A stretch of DNA of 64,000 bases, taken from assembly GCA_964578745.1 (NCBI GenBank), contig CAZODZ010000002.1, positions 1 through 64,000 of the forward strand, read 5' to 3'. The notes under the pieces are model-generated. The model made no database searches. It was not told the origin of the DNA and saw only the letters and a list, made by a program, of their open reading frames with translations. This stretch comes from SKVJ01 sp964578745 (GTDB taxonomy: Bacteria; Chloroflexota; Dehalococcoidia; GIF9; AB-539-J10). The first letter of the stretch is position 1, and every line of letters starts with the position of its first letter. Shown here in pieces: positions 24,656 through 33,671 of this stretch. A program made the position numbers and the translations under genes.

Positions 24656-25693
24656 TTAGTCTTGCGGCTGGGTCGACTGGATGTCTTCACCGCCTTCTAC
24701 CGGCTTGAGCGCCGCAAGTGATTGGCGTATCTCCCGCTCGATCGTTGAGGCTATTTCCGGGTTCTGTCTTAGGAACTCACGCGCGTTCTCGCGCCCCTGA
24801 CCCAGCCTGTGCTCTCCATAGGTAAGGAATGCCCCGGCTTTCTTGATGATGCCTGCGCTCACCCCGAGGTCGAGCAGGTCCCCTTCCTTACTGATGCCAT
24901 GATAGAACAGAATGTCGAATTCTGCTGTGCGGAAAGGTGGTGCGACCTTGTTCTTGACTACGCGTGCCTTAACACGCATGCCGACAATTTCCGTCCCTCG
25001 TTTCAGCGACTCTCCCCTCCGGAGGTCGATGCGGACAGAGCTGTAGAATTTCAGCGCGCGGCCCCCTGGCGTAACCTCCGGATTGCCGAAGATGATGCCG
25101 ACCTTCTCCCTCAGCTGATTGATGAAGACAACTGCGGTCCGGGACCGGCTGATGGAGGCGGTTAGCTTCCTCAAAGCCTGTGACATGAGTCTGGCTTGGA
25201 GGCCGACATGCGAGTCACCCATGTCGCCCTCTATCTCGGCCTTCGGCACCAGCGCGGCAACGCTGTCTACCACAATAACATCGATGCCGGAACTGCGCAC
25301 AAGGTGCTCCGCTATTTCGAGTGCCTGCTCTCCCGTGTCTGGCTGGGAGATGTAAAGGTCGTCGATATTGACGCCGCAGGCCCTGGCGTACTGCGGATCA
25401 AGGGCATGCTCAGCATCTATGTAGAGGGCCCGTCCGCCAGCCTTCTGTGCCTCAGCAATGATGTGCTGTGCGAGGGTTGTCTTGCCGGATGATTCCGAGC
25501 CGAATATTTCCGTAACCCTGCCGCGGGGAATGCCCCCGACGCCGAGAGCCATGTCAAGCGAAAGCGAACCGGTAGGGACAACATCTACATGCTGTGTGGC
25601 TACCTGCCCGAGCCGCATCAATGAGCCGCGCCCAAACTGCCTTTCGATCTGTTCAATGGCGAGTTCGACTGCCTTTTCCTTATCAGTGGTCAT
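24656..25693 (-). CDS. recA: Recombinase RecA
   Basis: ATP-dependent strand-exchange protein and SOS co-protease. The 345-residue product has the Walker A motif GSESSGKT (residues 65-72), VVDSVAALVPKAEIEGDMGDSHVG, and the L2 region INQLREKVGIIFGNPEVTPGG. ATG 25693 is preferred to an in-frame start at 25717 because it gives the standard N-terminal length. No SOS box could be recognised in the 45 bases before it. No intein is present. Confidence 0.98.
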   Translation of the reverse strand: MTTDKEKAVELAIEQIERQFGRGSLMRLGQVATQHVDVVPTGSLSLDMALGVGGIPRGRVTEIFGSESSGKTTLAQHIIAEAQKAGGRALYIDAEHALDPQYARACGVNIDDLYISQPDTGEQALEIAEHLVRSSGIDVIVVDSVAALVPKAEIEGDMGDSHVGLQARLMSQALRKLTASISRSRTAVVFINQLREKVGIIFGNPEVTPGGRALKFYSSVRIDLRRGESLKRGTEIVGMRVKARVVKNKVAPPFRTAEFDILFYHGISKEGDLLDLGVSAGIIKKAGAFLTYGEHRLGQGRENAREFLRQNPEIASTIEREIRQSLAALKPVEGGEDIQSTQPQD

Positions 25694-25738
25694 CGTGTCC
25701 TGCCTTTCACTGCCCACGACTGGTTGTGGTAGTGGGAC

Positions 25739-26683
25739 CTACTTTCTCCTGACCTCCCGGCCTACTTTCCAAACGTGTTCTTCCTCGGGTGCGTGGACAT
25801 CTCCTCGCGCGCTGCCACCCTTGCGACCCTGCCAGACCGGCTTCCTCTTCTGAAGGAATGCGTTTTGCCCTTCATTCCCATCCCGTGTCAGAGACTGCAT
25901 GACGATAAGTTCGGTGCCGTAACGGAATGCGTGGCGCTCATTGAGGTCCTGTATGTTGTACAGGAACTGTTTCTCCCATCTTACTACCAGGGGCGCGTTT
26001 GCAGCTATTGACTTGGCCATCTCCCAAGCTTTCTCATCAAGCTCCGAATCGGGATAAACATAGTTGACCAGTCCCGCTTCTTTGGCCCACTCAGCCGACC
26101 TTGCTTCTGCCGTGAGAAGTAGCTCGTGTATGCGTTTCCTTAGGAAGGACTTGTACGAACCTGCTGTCGGTGTGTAGCAGCCGAAGCCAACCTTTCCACC
26201 GGGCAGGGCGAAGCGTGAGTCAGTCGAGGCAAGCACGATGTCTGAGCTTCCTGCGAGTGCCACTCCGAACGCGTAGCAGTTACCCCTCACCACGGCGATC
26301 ACAGGAACCGTGATGCTGCCAGCCATGAACTGCAGCATCCTGGGCGTTCTCTCAAAATACCAGCGTTGGCTAAGGAGATCCTTGTTCGTGAAGGCAGTGA
26401 AGTCACCACCTGAGCAGAAATGCTCTCCCGATGATCTCAGCAGAGCGCAGGAGATATCCGGGTTGTCCTCAATAAGCTGCAGCGCATCGGTCATCTCTTC
26501 GATGAGGGTTACACTCAGGGCGTTCTGTACCTGGGGGCGATTTAGCGTAATTACTGCAACGTGGCTGGACGTGTCCCACTCCAAGACAATGTCGTTGTAT
26601 TCGCGTGGTACAGGGAAAGTGGGCGTATAGGGAGGATAAGTACCCGATGACTGCATCTTCAGAACTGTTGGGTGAAAGTTCAT
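25739..26683 (-). CDS. Enoyl-CoA hydratase/isomerase family protein
   Basis: 314-residue crotonase-fold protein. It has VAVITLNRP, the oxyanion-hole segment HFCSGGDFTAF and GNCYAFGVALAGSSDIVLAS. In classical hydratases the next loop (PExxLG) contributes a catalytic Glu; here it reads ALPGGKVGFGC, so the usual Glu is not evident and the reaction is uncertain. A basic C-terminal tail (from about residue 280) extends beyond the fold. ATG 26683 is eight bases after GGAGG, better than the ATG at 26689. It lies between lit-like and recA genes on the same strand. Confidence 0.85.
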   Translation of the reverse strand: MNFHPTVLKMQSSGTYPPYTPTFPVPREYNDIVLEWDTSSHVAVITLNRPQVQNALSVTLIEEMTDALQLIEDNPDISCALLRSSGEHFCSGGDFTAFTNKDLLSQRWYFERTPRMLQFMAGSITVPVIAVVRGNCYAFGVALAGSSDIVLASTDSRFALPGGKVGFGCYTPTAGSYKSFLRKRIHELLLTAEARSAEWAKEAGLVNYVYPDSELDEKAWEMAKSIAANAPLVVRWEKQFLYNIQDLNERHAFRYGTELIVMQSLTRDGNEGQNAFLQKRKPVWQGRKGGSARGDVHAPEEEHVWKVGREVRRK

Positions 26684-26750
26684 TGTCATAGCCTCCAGTC
26701 CGCCTCATCCTCGGGCAGCAGCATGATGCAGGCCATTATACATCAGGGTT

Positions 26751-27464
26751 TCAAGTCAGATGTTGCAGGAACCTATCTGCTGGGCGAAGACTGAGGCTGC
26801 TGATGCCGAGCGCTATCAGGCTCAGTCCCCCTGTCATCGCTCCGGCAAACATGAACATGTCCTGCCAGAATTGAAATGGAAACAACATTACAAGGTAATC
26901 CATCTGCGGATCCAGTTGCCAGAATGGATTGTCAAAGAGCAGAAGGTGGAAGTTGACGAACATCCCTCCAAAGTCTACAACGAAAAGCACCGCTCCACAT
27001 ACGAGACCTGCTAGGCTGAGCAAGGCGCCGTTTCGCAGACTCAGCAGCAGGGCGTACTGCCGGTGTTGAGATGCTGCAAAGGCCGTCAAGGTGACCAGTA
27101 CCAGGAGACTGATTGATTGTAGTAGAGAGTTCATGTCGAAGAGACCCTTCACATCGGCTAGGTGAATCAGTTCATACTTGTGAAAGAGAGGGAAAACTGT
27201 ACCGTCGGTCTTTGTGACCTGCATCTGCGGGCTTACAGCCTGCGAGTTAAAGTACTCAATGAGCCTTTCCACTATCCGGTCGAGCTGCTCTCTGTCGAGA
27301 CCGGTTGTCTCGCTGACGTGGTACAAGTCGAACCCGCGAGTATACAGCCCAGGGCTGTTCATCTCGATGCGCACCGAGGTGCAGAGGAACAGAAGCGGGA
27401 GAAGCAGTACGATGAGGCAGTCGAAGATCTTGTATTGGATGCGATTCTGCATTCGCTCAGCCAT
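26751..27464 (-). CDS. DUF1461/Lit family integral membrane protein
   Basis: 237-residue protein with an N-terminal hydrophobic segment (residues 14-30), an external loop, and four further hydrophobic segments after residue 110. It has the TIGR01906/DUF1461 pattern: a TGLDREQLDRIVERLIEYF region, then FHKYELIHLADVKGLF before the second membrane segment, with an HxxDVKxLF core. Characterised members in Firmicutes (Lit) move an acyl chain within lipoproteins. That role here is inference. It is divergent from dnaE with only 40 bases between starts. Confidence 0.75.
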   Translation of the reverse strand: MAERMQNRIQYKIFDCLIVLLLPLLFLCTSVRIEMNSPGLYTRGFDLYHVSETTGLDREQLDRIVERLIEYFNSQAVSPQMQVTKTDGTVFPLFHKYELIHLADVKGLFDMNSLLQSISLLVLVTLTAFAASQHRQYALLLSLRNGALLSLAGLVCGAVLFVVDFGGMFVNFHLLLFDNPFWQLDPQMDYLVMLFPFQFWQDMFMFAGAMTGGLSLIALGISSLSLRPADRFLQHLT

Positions 27465-27488
27465 TCTGTGAGCCCCTTGTGAACCACG

Positions 27489-27497
27489 TGGTATAAT
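27489..27497 (+). promoter_or_regulatory. Extended -10 promoter of dnaE
   Basis: TGG-TATAAT at 27489-27497, a perfect -10 hexamer with an extended TGn element. The dnaE ATG starts eight bases after its last T, so the transcript should begin at or next to the start codon. No Shine-Dalgarno sequence could be contained in such an mRNA. Confidence 0.7.
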
Positions 27498-27504
27498 CTT
27501 CGCG

Positions 27505-30500
27505 ATGGCTTCGGCCTTCGTTCACCTCCACGTTCACACCGAGTATAGCCTTCTCGACGGCATGTGCCGAATCCCCCAACTCATCAGCCGTACGCTTGAG
27601 CATGGCATGAGTGCCATTGCCATCACCGACCACGGGAACATGTACGGTGTGATCGATTTCTATACGGCCGCCAAAGCAGCGGGGGTGAAACCTATCATCG
27701 GCTGCGAAGTCTATGTGGCCGAGGCTGGCCGAGCGAACAGGGATCCCGCATTCAGGAACCCATATCATCTGACACTGCTCGCACGTGACAGTGAAGGATA
27801 TCATAACCTTCTGCAGCTTGTTACGAAGTCCTATACCGAGGGTTTCTACTACAAACCGCGGGTGGACCGGCAACTGCTTGAGGAGCACCGAGCAGGGCTT
27901 ATCGCGCTGTCCGGCTGTGCCAGTGGCGAACTTGTGCGCCTGCTTCTTGAAGGCAGGGTTGAGGAGGCGGAGAAGGTAGCTTTCTGGTATCGCACTGTCT
28001 TTCCCGAGTTCTATGTTGAAATCCAGAGGCATCCTATTCCCGACCTTGAGAAAGTGAACCCGCAACTGATTGCGCTTGCCCGCAAACTGGAGATTCCGCT
28101 CGTCGCGACTTTTGATGTTCACTATGTCGACAGGGAAGATGCCGAAGCCCACGACCTGTTGCTGTGCGTGCAGACCAATTCTACTGTGCACGATAAGAAG
28201 CGACTCAAAATGGCCGGCGACTTCTTCTATCTCAGACATCCGGACGAGATTGCTCAACTGTTCGAAGACCTGCCCGAAGCGCTTGAGAACACTGTGCGAA
28301 TAGCGGATTCCTGTAATCTTGAACTTGATTTCTCTCAACTGCACCTGCCGGCGATTCCGCTGCCCGTGGATGTTACGCCGGAACAGTACCTTGGCGACCT
28401 CTGTTGGGAAGGGTTTCGACAACGCTACCCGGAACCGAAACCGGAGCATGAGGAGCGGCTGCGATACGAGCTTGATGTTATTGCGAGGACGCACTTTGCC
28501 GATTACTTTCTGGTCGTGTGGGATATTGTTTCGTTTGCCAAGGAACAGGGCATCTACTATGGTGTTCGTGGAAGTGCTGCCGCCAGTCTTGTCCTCTACT
28601 GTCTGAACATCACTGATATAGACCCCCTCGAATACGGTCTGGTGTTCGAGCGGTTTCTCAATATCGAACGGCGTGAAATGCCGGATATCGACCTCGATTT
28701 CCAGGATGACCGGCGTGAGGAGATGCTTGCCTATGTCAATACCAAGTATGGCAGCGACCACGTAGCGCAGATCATCACATTTGGCACCATGGGTGCCAGG
28801 GCCGCACTCCGCGACACTGGCCGCGCGCTTGGGATGCCGTACAGCCAGGTCGACAGTATCGCTCGTCTCATTCCTCAAGAGTTGACCATCACGCTTGAGC
28901 GCGCTCTCAATGAGAGTCCGGAACTGCGCCAGGCGTATGACACCGATGAGGATGTTCGGAAGCTCATAGACGCGGCGCGAAAGCTTGAAGGACTCGTTCG
29001 CCATGCAAGCACACATGCGGCTGGTGTCGTTATTTCCCGTGATGTTCTGACCAACTATGTGCCTCTTCAGCCCGTCGGAAAGACCGGGCAACAGGGTTTG
29101 ATGACCCAGTTTCACATGTGGAACATCGCGAAGCTCGGCCTGCTTAAGATGGACTTCCTTGGGCTATCCAACCTCACCATCTTGGCTAAAGCGCGTGACA
29201 TAATCCGTGAACGCCGAGGCGTGGCGATCGATTTCCAGGAACTGCCGCTGGATGACAGCCGTACATTTCAGTTGCTGGCATCCGGCGAGACGCGGGACAT
29301 ATTCCAGTTGGAGAGCAAAGGAATGAGACGCTATCTGCAAGAGTTGCGTCCCTCCAAGTTCGCCGACATCTCCGCTATGGTGGCGCTCTACCGTCCCGGT
29401 CCAATGGAGCAGATAGATACGTTCATCAGGGCAAAGCAGGGAGTTGCGCCCGTGCACTACCCTCATCCTGCACTGGAACGCATTCTGGAAGAAACGTACG
29501 GTGTTATCGTGTATCAGGAGCAGGTGATGTTCATCGCCCGCCTCCTTGCCGGATACTCCATGGGGCAGGCCGATATCTTTCGGAAAGCCATGGGCAAGAA
29601 AATTGCAGAGGTTATGAAACAGCAGGAGCAGACCTTTGTGGAGGGTGCTGTCCAGAATGGAATTGATCCGAAAGTCGCACATGAGATATTCAGCCTGATT
29701 GAGCCATTCGCGGGCTATGCGTTCAATAAGGCTCACAGCGTCAGCTATGCACTTGTGGCGTATCGGGGTGCGTATCTCAAGGCAAATTATCCAATTGAGT
29801 ATCTGACCGCCTACCTCAATACGTATTCGGACAACATGGACAAAGTCGGCCTCGCGTGGGATGAATGTCGCAAAATGGGTATACGTATCCTCCCGCCCGA
29901 TGTGAATCGGAGCGAGGCAGGCTTCACCATTGAAGATACGGATTCGGGTCCTGCCATTCGGTTTGGACTCGCTTCGATCAAGAACGTAGGCAATGGACCG
30001 GTAGAGGCCCTTGTCTCTGCGCGTGGGACGATGCCGTTCAACTCGATTGAGGACTTCTGTCGGCGCGTGGGCTCACGTGCTCTCAACAAGAAGGCACTTG
30101 AGAGTCTCATCCGCGTTGGAGCGTTCGATTGTCTTGGGAATCGGTCAGGTCTTCTTGCGTCACTTGATCGCATTGTAGCGTTTGCCCAGGCCGAGCAGAG
30201 GTCGCGGGATGCAGGACAGACCTCCATGTTTGATGTGCTTGCGGAGGCAGGTCCGGTGCTGGACTTGGTGGCGAATGGAGAGGTCCCCGAGATATCGGCA
30301 CGGGAGAGGTTGGCATGGGAACGTGAGTTGTCGGGCGTGTATTTCTCGCGCCACCCGGCGGAGGGAATAGCGGCTGACCTGAAAGGTGTTGTGACCGGAC
30401 AGTGTGCCACGTTGGCTCATGACGGGACGGAGCGCGAAGTCGTCGTGGGCGGTCTTGTGACGTCTGTGCGCCAGTCGTTTACGCGCGAAGGGAAGTCGTT

Positions 30501-30939
30501 TGTCGTGGCGGAACTGGAAGACACATCCGGGAGTGTTGAGGTCACCGTCTGGCCGCGTGTGCATGAAGCGACGAAAGGCCTGTGGGTTGAGGGGGCGCTG
30601 ATAGTTGTCAAGGGTCAACTCAGGAGCCGTGACGGACAGGTTCAGCTTACGTGTCAGCAGGCGCAGAGATATACGCCATCCGCAAGCTCGTCTGTAAGGC
30701 GTCCACCGACACGAGAGCTGACGATAGAGATGACTGAGACTGCGGATCCTGAAAGGGATGAGGAATTGCTGTCCAAGGTAATAGCTCTCTTGCGGCAGTG
30801 CCCGGGTGAGGATCGCGTCACGCTTGTCATCAACACGCGGGGTGGTACGCGGGCGGAATTCGACCTCCCTGCCCTTCGAGTATCGTTTACCGGCGAGCTT
30901 GAACGGCAACTGGCTGCTGTGCTGACAGGCAGCACGTAG
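27505..30939 (+). CDS. dnaE: DNA polymerase III subunit alpha
   Basis: Replicative polymerase catalytic subunit, 1144 residues. It has an N-terminal PHP domain with metal-binding residues intact (HLHVHTEYSLLDG, DHGNMYG, GCEVYVA), the catalytic PDIDLDFQDDRR around residues 393-404, a fingers/beta-binding region, and an OB fold near residues 970-1045. Intact PHP residues mean it could proofread by itself. No intein is seen. Its 3' end overlaps the convergent alkyltransferase gene by 53 bases. Translation is probably leaderless. Confidence 0.97.
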   Translation: MASAFVHLHVHTEYSLLDGMCRIPQLISRTLEHGMSAIAITDHGNMYGVIDFYTAAKAAGVKPIIGCEVYVAEAGRANRDPAFRNPYHLTLLARDSEGYHNLLQLVTKSYTEGFYYKPRVDRQLLEEHRAGLIALSGCASGELVRLLLEGRVEEAEKVAFWYRTVFPEFYVEIQRHPIPDLEKVNPQLIALARKLEIPLVATFDVHYVDREDAEAHDLLLCVQTNSTVHDKKRLKMAGDFFYLRHPDEIAQLFEDLPEALENTVRIADSCNLELDFSQLHLPAIPLPVDVTPEQYLGDLCWEGFRQRYPEPKPEHEERLRYELDVIARTHFADYFLVVWDIVSFAKEQGIYYGVRGSAAASLVLYCLNITDIDPLEYGLVFERFLNIERREMPDIDLDFQDDRREEMLAYVNTKYGSDHVAQIITFGTMGARAALRDTGRALGMPYSQVDSIARLIPQELTITLERALNESPELRQAYDTDEDVRKLIDAARKLEGLVRHASTHAAGVVISRDVLTNYVPLQPVGKTGQQGLMTQFHMWNIAKLGLLKMDFLGLSNLTILAKARDIIRERRGVAIDFQELPLDDSRTFQLLASGETRDIFQLESKGMRRYLQELRPSKFADISAMVALYRPGPMEQIDTFIRAKQGVAPVHYPHPALERILEETYGVIVYQEQVMFIARLLAGYSMGQADIFRKAMGKKIAEVMKQQEQTFVEGAVQNGIDPKVAHEIFSLIEPFAGYAFNKAHSVSYALVAYRGAYLKANYPIEYLTAYLNTYSDNMDKVGLAWDECRKMGIRILPPDVNRSEAGFTIEDTDSGPAIRFGLASIKNVGNGPVEALVSARGTMPFNSIEDFCRRVGSRALNKKALESLIRVGAFDCLGNRSGLLASLDRIVAFAQAEQRSRDAGQTSMFDVLAEAGPVLDLVANGEVPEISARERLAWERELSGVYFSRHPAEGIAADLKGVVTGQCATLAHDGTEREVVVGGLVTSVRQSFTREGKSFVVAELEDTSGSVEVTVWPRVHEATKGLWVEGALIVVKGQLRSRDGQVQLTCQQAQRYTPSASSSVRRPPTRELTIEMTETADPERDEELLSKVIALLRQCPGEDRVTLVINTRGGTRAEFDLPALRVSFTGELERQLAAVLTGST

Positions 30940-31471
30940 CGTGTTGCCTGACGCAGTAGTCCTTGATCCCCTCAAGGGTGAGTAACTTCCGCTTCATCTC
31001 CAGCCCTTCTCCGAAGCCTGTCAGTGCTCCATTCGCACCGATGACCCTGTGGCAGGGTATCACGAGTGGAAAAGAGTTGTGATGCAATGCTTGTCCGGTA
31101 GCTTGCCTGGCTGCAGGAGCGCCAGCAGCACGCGCGACCCAGGAGTAGGAGCGAGTCTCACCGTACGGAATAAGCTTTGTAGCATTCCATACACGCCTCT
31201 GGAAGTCCGTCCAGCACATCATGTCCAGTTCGACGGGGAAAGACACCTTCTGCCCTGAGGCATACTGTCTCAGCCACGTGGCAAGTGGCTCGAACCTCTC
31301 CAACTGAGTCTTGGCCGCTGTCGCGTGAAATCGGCATAAGGTGCTGTACAACCTTGCAATGGCGGCCTTTTCAGAGGCTTGCGGCAGTGTCGTCGCCACA
31401 AGTCCGCGAGCACTTTGTGCCAGGCCGATCATGCCCAGTGTGGTGCTCACGGTGGTGTACTCGATTATCAC
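30887..31471 (-). CDS. ogt: Methylated-DNA-[protein]-cysteine S-methyltransferase
   Basis: Suicide DNA-repair protein that accepts an alkyl group from O6-alkylguanine on its active-site Cys in the motif IPCHRVIG (around residue 140). The 194-residue product has an N-terminal domain and the DNA-binding helix-turn-helix region FQRRVWNATKLIPYGET. It starts with GTG one base after the hpf stop. The last ~20 residues, including a CCLSAQQ segment, are a tail beyond the usual domain and are encoded antisense to the end of dnaE. Confidence 0.93.
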   Translation of the reverse strand: MIIEYTTVSTTLGMIGLAQSARGLVATTLPQASEKAAIARLYSTLCRFHATAAKTQLERFEPLATWLRQYASGQKVSFPVELDMMCWTDFQRRVWNATKLIPYGETRSYSWVARAAGAPAARQATGQALHHNSFPLVIPCHRVIGANGALTGFGEGLEMKRKLLTLEGIKDYCVRQHATCCLSAQQPVAVQARR

Positions 31472-31472
31472 G

Positions 31473-32042
31473 CTACAGGTTCACCGGTTCGATGAGTCCG
31501 TAGTTGCCATCCTTTCTCCTGTACAGGAGATTGGCCTTTCTTGTGTCTGAATTGATGAACAGGTAGAAATCGTGTCCAAGCAACTCCAACTGGTCTGTCG
31601 CTTCGTCTAGGTCCATTGGCTTTAATGTGAAGCGTTTAGTCTTGACTATCCTCCGCGGTTTCTCCTCCTCTGGTTGCTCGCTCAGCGGCTTGAGCGGCTG
31701 CACCGCAGGTTCCATCGTACGGACGGTGTCCTTCGTCTTCCCAAAACGCTTGCCCTTGTATCGGGCTACTCTGCTGGACAGGGTGTCTACCACTCTGTCG
31801 ATGGCAGTCCTTGCATCGTTCGCGTGTTCCTGTGCCCTGATCAATATGCCGTTTGTGCCGTTGAGCGTCACCTGGACCACAAAACGCCGATCCGCTGTCT
31901 TGAGACCCTCGTCAGATATCTCCACTTTTCCGTCGTCTACGCCGGGGAGGTAGCGATCCATCTTGCCGATCCGGTTGAGCGCGTATTCCTGGATTGTGGA
32001 TGGGATGTTGGTTCCGTCCTTTGCGACGATCTGCAACTCCAT
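31473..32042 (-). CDS. hpf: Ribosome hibernation promoting factor, long form
   Basis: 189-residue long HPF. The N-terminal domain (residues 1-100, MELQIVAKDGTNIPSTIQEYAL) binds the decoding centre, and the C-terminal domain (about 135-189, VKTKRFTLKPMDLDEA...FINSDTRKANLLYRRKDGNYGLIEP) dimerises ribosomes into 100S particles. ATG 32042 follows GGAGGAACGT. It lies between comF and ogt in one operon. Confidence 0.95.
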   Translation of the reverse strand: MELQIVAKDGTNIPSTIQEYALNRIGKMDRYLPGVDDGKVEISDEGLKTADRRFVVQVTLNGTNGILIRAQEHANDARTAIDRVVDTLSSRVARYKGKRFGKTKDTVRTMEPAVQPLKPLSEQPEEEKPRRIVKTKRFTLKPMDLDEATDQLELLGHDFYLFINSDTRKANLLYRRKDGNYGLIEPVNL

Positions 32043-32056
32043 ACGTTCCTCCCTCA

Positions 32057-32806
32057 CTAGATCTCTCGTGCTACAGTTAGTCCCCACACGTGTAAAGCTC
32101 CCGCATGTCGCAGCGCTTCCGCACACGACAGCAGTGTTGCTCCCGTTGTGCATACATCGTCAACAAGAAGTATGTTTCTTCCTTTGAGATTGACATCCTC
32201 GCACGCGAATGCCCCCGCCACGTTCAGCGAACGTGTCTGGGCGTCACGTGACTGGACCTGACTATCAGTATTCCTGACACGTGAAACCATTCCCGTGTCG
32301 ATCGGCAGGTCTGTTCTGCGCGAGAGCGCCTCTGCCAGGAGACGCGACTGATTGTATCCTCTACGACGCTCACGCGCTTTGTGTAGTGGCACGGGTGTGA
32401 TTGTGTCCGGTGCAAATTCCATGCTGGAGAATCCCTCTGCGAGGTATCCCGCGAGAAGTGGTGCCAGTGCCCTCAAGTTGTTGTACTTCAACTCGTGAAT
32501 GGCCTGTCTGATCGCGCCTTCGAGGCGAAAGACGGAACGAATGCCGGTTATTGGAGGTGTGTGAGCTGCGCACGAAGGGCAAAGGACACTGCTGGATTGA
32601 GGTCTGCCGCAGACTGGACAGACCGGTGGCTCAATCCTCACCAGTGTGCGCTCACAGGACACACAGATAAACGCCCCGGGCCGCCCACATCTCACACAGA
32701 GCCGAGGAAAAAGGCAGTCCAGCGTAGAGTCAAACGCAACACGGCAATGGAACACCGAAGCAATGCCCCGGCTAACCGTCCTAGTGGCTGCGCGCGCGCA
32801 GTTCAC
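32057..32806 (-). CDS. ComF family phosphoribosyltransferase-like protein
   Basis: 249-residue protein with an N-terminal four-cysteine zinc module (LCVRCGRPG, CVSCER, CPVCGRP, LCPSC) and a C-terminal phosphoribosyltransferase fold with the PRPP motif NILLVDDVCTTGATL (about residues 212-226). ComF proteins take part in DNA uptake in naturally competent bacteria. No other competence gene is in the window. The GTG at 32806 overlaps the upstream zinc ribbon gene by 26 bases; a GTG at 32755 is an alternative. Confidence 0.88.
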   Translation of the reverse strand: MNCARAATRTVSRGIASVFHCRVAFDSTLDCLFPRLCVRCGRPGAFICVSCERTLVRIEPPVCPVCGRPQSSSVLCPSCAAHTPPITGIRSVFRLEGAIRQAIHELKYNNLRALAPLLAGYLAEGFSSMEFAPDTITPVPLHKARERRRGYNQSRLLAEALSRRTDLPIDTGMVSRVRNTDSQVQSRDAQTRSLNVAGAFACEDVNLKGRNILLVDDVCTTGATLLSCAEALRHAGALHVWGLTVAREI

Positions 32807-32990
32807 CGCTCAAGATAGGCTCGTTGAGGTAGATCTCTCCGTTGCGTATCTTGATATTGTAGCCGCATTCGGGGTTTGTACATACCCACGCCTTGTACCG
32901 AATCGTCGCCCCTTGGCTTCCGAAGTCCGACAGGGGGACGAGGTCGCCCTTGTCACACTTCTGGCATTTCGGGAATGGAGCGTTCTCCAA
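32781..32990 (-). CDS. Small zinc ribbon protein
   Basis: 69-residue protein with a CQKCDKG and CTNPECGYN pair that forms a zinc ribbon. It starts with TTG at 32990, supported by GGGAGGTG six bases upstream. It is the first gene of an operon with comF, hpf and ogt and has a promoter directly upstream. No specific function is known to me. Confidence 0.75.
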   Translation of the reverse strand: MENAPFPKCQKCDKGDLVPLSDFGSQGATIRYKAWVCTNPECGYNIKIRNGEIYLNEPILSGELRARSH

Positions 32991-33025
32991 GGTTATCCAC
33001 CTCCCAGACCAAATATATCTAGGGT

Positions 33026-33054
33026 AGTATATCCCAACGTCTTCGTAGGAGCAA
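33026..33054 (-). promoter_or_regulatory. Promoter of the zinc ribbon-comF-hpf-ogt operon
   Basis: Minus-strand TTGCTC (33054-33049), a 17-base spacer and TATACT (33031-33026). The -10 matches five of six consensus bases. It lies in the AT-rich gap after thpR and separates the two minus-strand operons. Confidence 0.6.
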
Positions 33055-33071
33055 ATATTTCCCGCCGTTTG

Positions 33072-33671
33072 TCATTTGTCCATGTCTCTAAGACCGACTC
33101 GGCCAAGGCACGTGTAGCGGGCTCCTTCAGGTGATAATAGGCTCTTCATGAGGCTCACTTTGCTCACGTCGAACGGCTCAGGGATAACCTGCGCAGCGTG
33201 CCTCAGAGCTGCAGAGAGGCTCTCTCGTTGCGTTGTCGTGGCCTCCTGTCGGACACGTCCCAATGTAAGATGTGGCGCAAACGGGCGGCTCTCAGCAGGA
33301 AATCCCAGCTTGACCATGGCAACATCAATAGATTGAGCGAGGCGACCGAGTGTCTCGTGGTCGCCTTCTAACCCGATCCATACCACCCGTGGGTTTCTGG
33401 TTGACGGGAATGCCCCGAGTGCGGCCAGACGGAGGCGCAACGGGCCGCCGCCTTTGCATGCGGCGGCCATCGTCTGCCTGATGTCCTCTATGCGAGAAGT
33501 TGGCACGTTTCCAAGGAACTTCAGTGTGAGGTGGATTGCATCTCCGTCTACCCACTTGACAGGAGCCTTGCACGAGTCTCGAAGGGTGATGATTGTCTTG
33601 GACAGCACCTTCTTGACATTGTCGGGCAACTCGACTGCCACGAAGCAGCGAACTGTCTCATCCTGTGCCAT
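33072..33671 (-). CDS. thpR: RNA 2',3'-cyclic phosphodiesterase (2H family)
   Basis: 199-residue 2H phosphoesterase that opens 2',3'-cyclic phosphates on RNA and was first named 2'-5' RNA ligase. The two catalytic HxTx motifs are HLTL in AIHLTLKFLG (residue ~47) and HLTL in FAPHLTLGRV (residue ~133). It starts at ATG 33671 and overlaps the end of the amidohydrolase gene by 14 bases. Last gene of the ligA operon. Confidence 0.93.
   Translation of the reverse strand: MAQDETVRCFVAVELPDNVKKVLSKTIITLRDSCKAPVKWVDGDAIHLTLKFLGNVPTSRIEDIRQTMAAACKGGGPLRLRLAALGAFPSTRNPRVVWIGLEGDHETLGRLAQSIDVAMVKLGFPAESRPFAPHLTLGRVRQEATTTQRESLSAALRHAAQVIPEPFDVSKVSLMKSLLSPEGARYTCLGRVGLRDMDK

Noticed and set aside
27457..29115. 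A 552-codon minus-strand open frame opposite dnaE
   Set aside because: dnaE is certain on the plus strand; the antisense frame has no recognisable domain and arises from codon bias.
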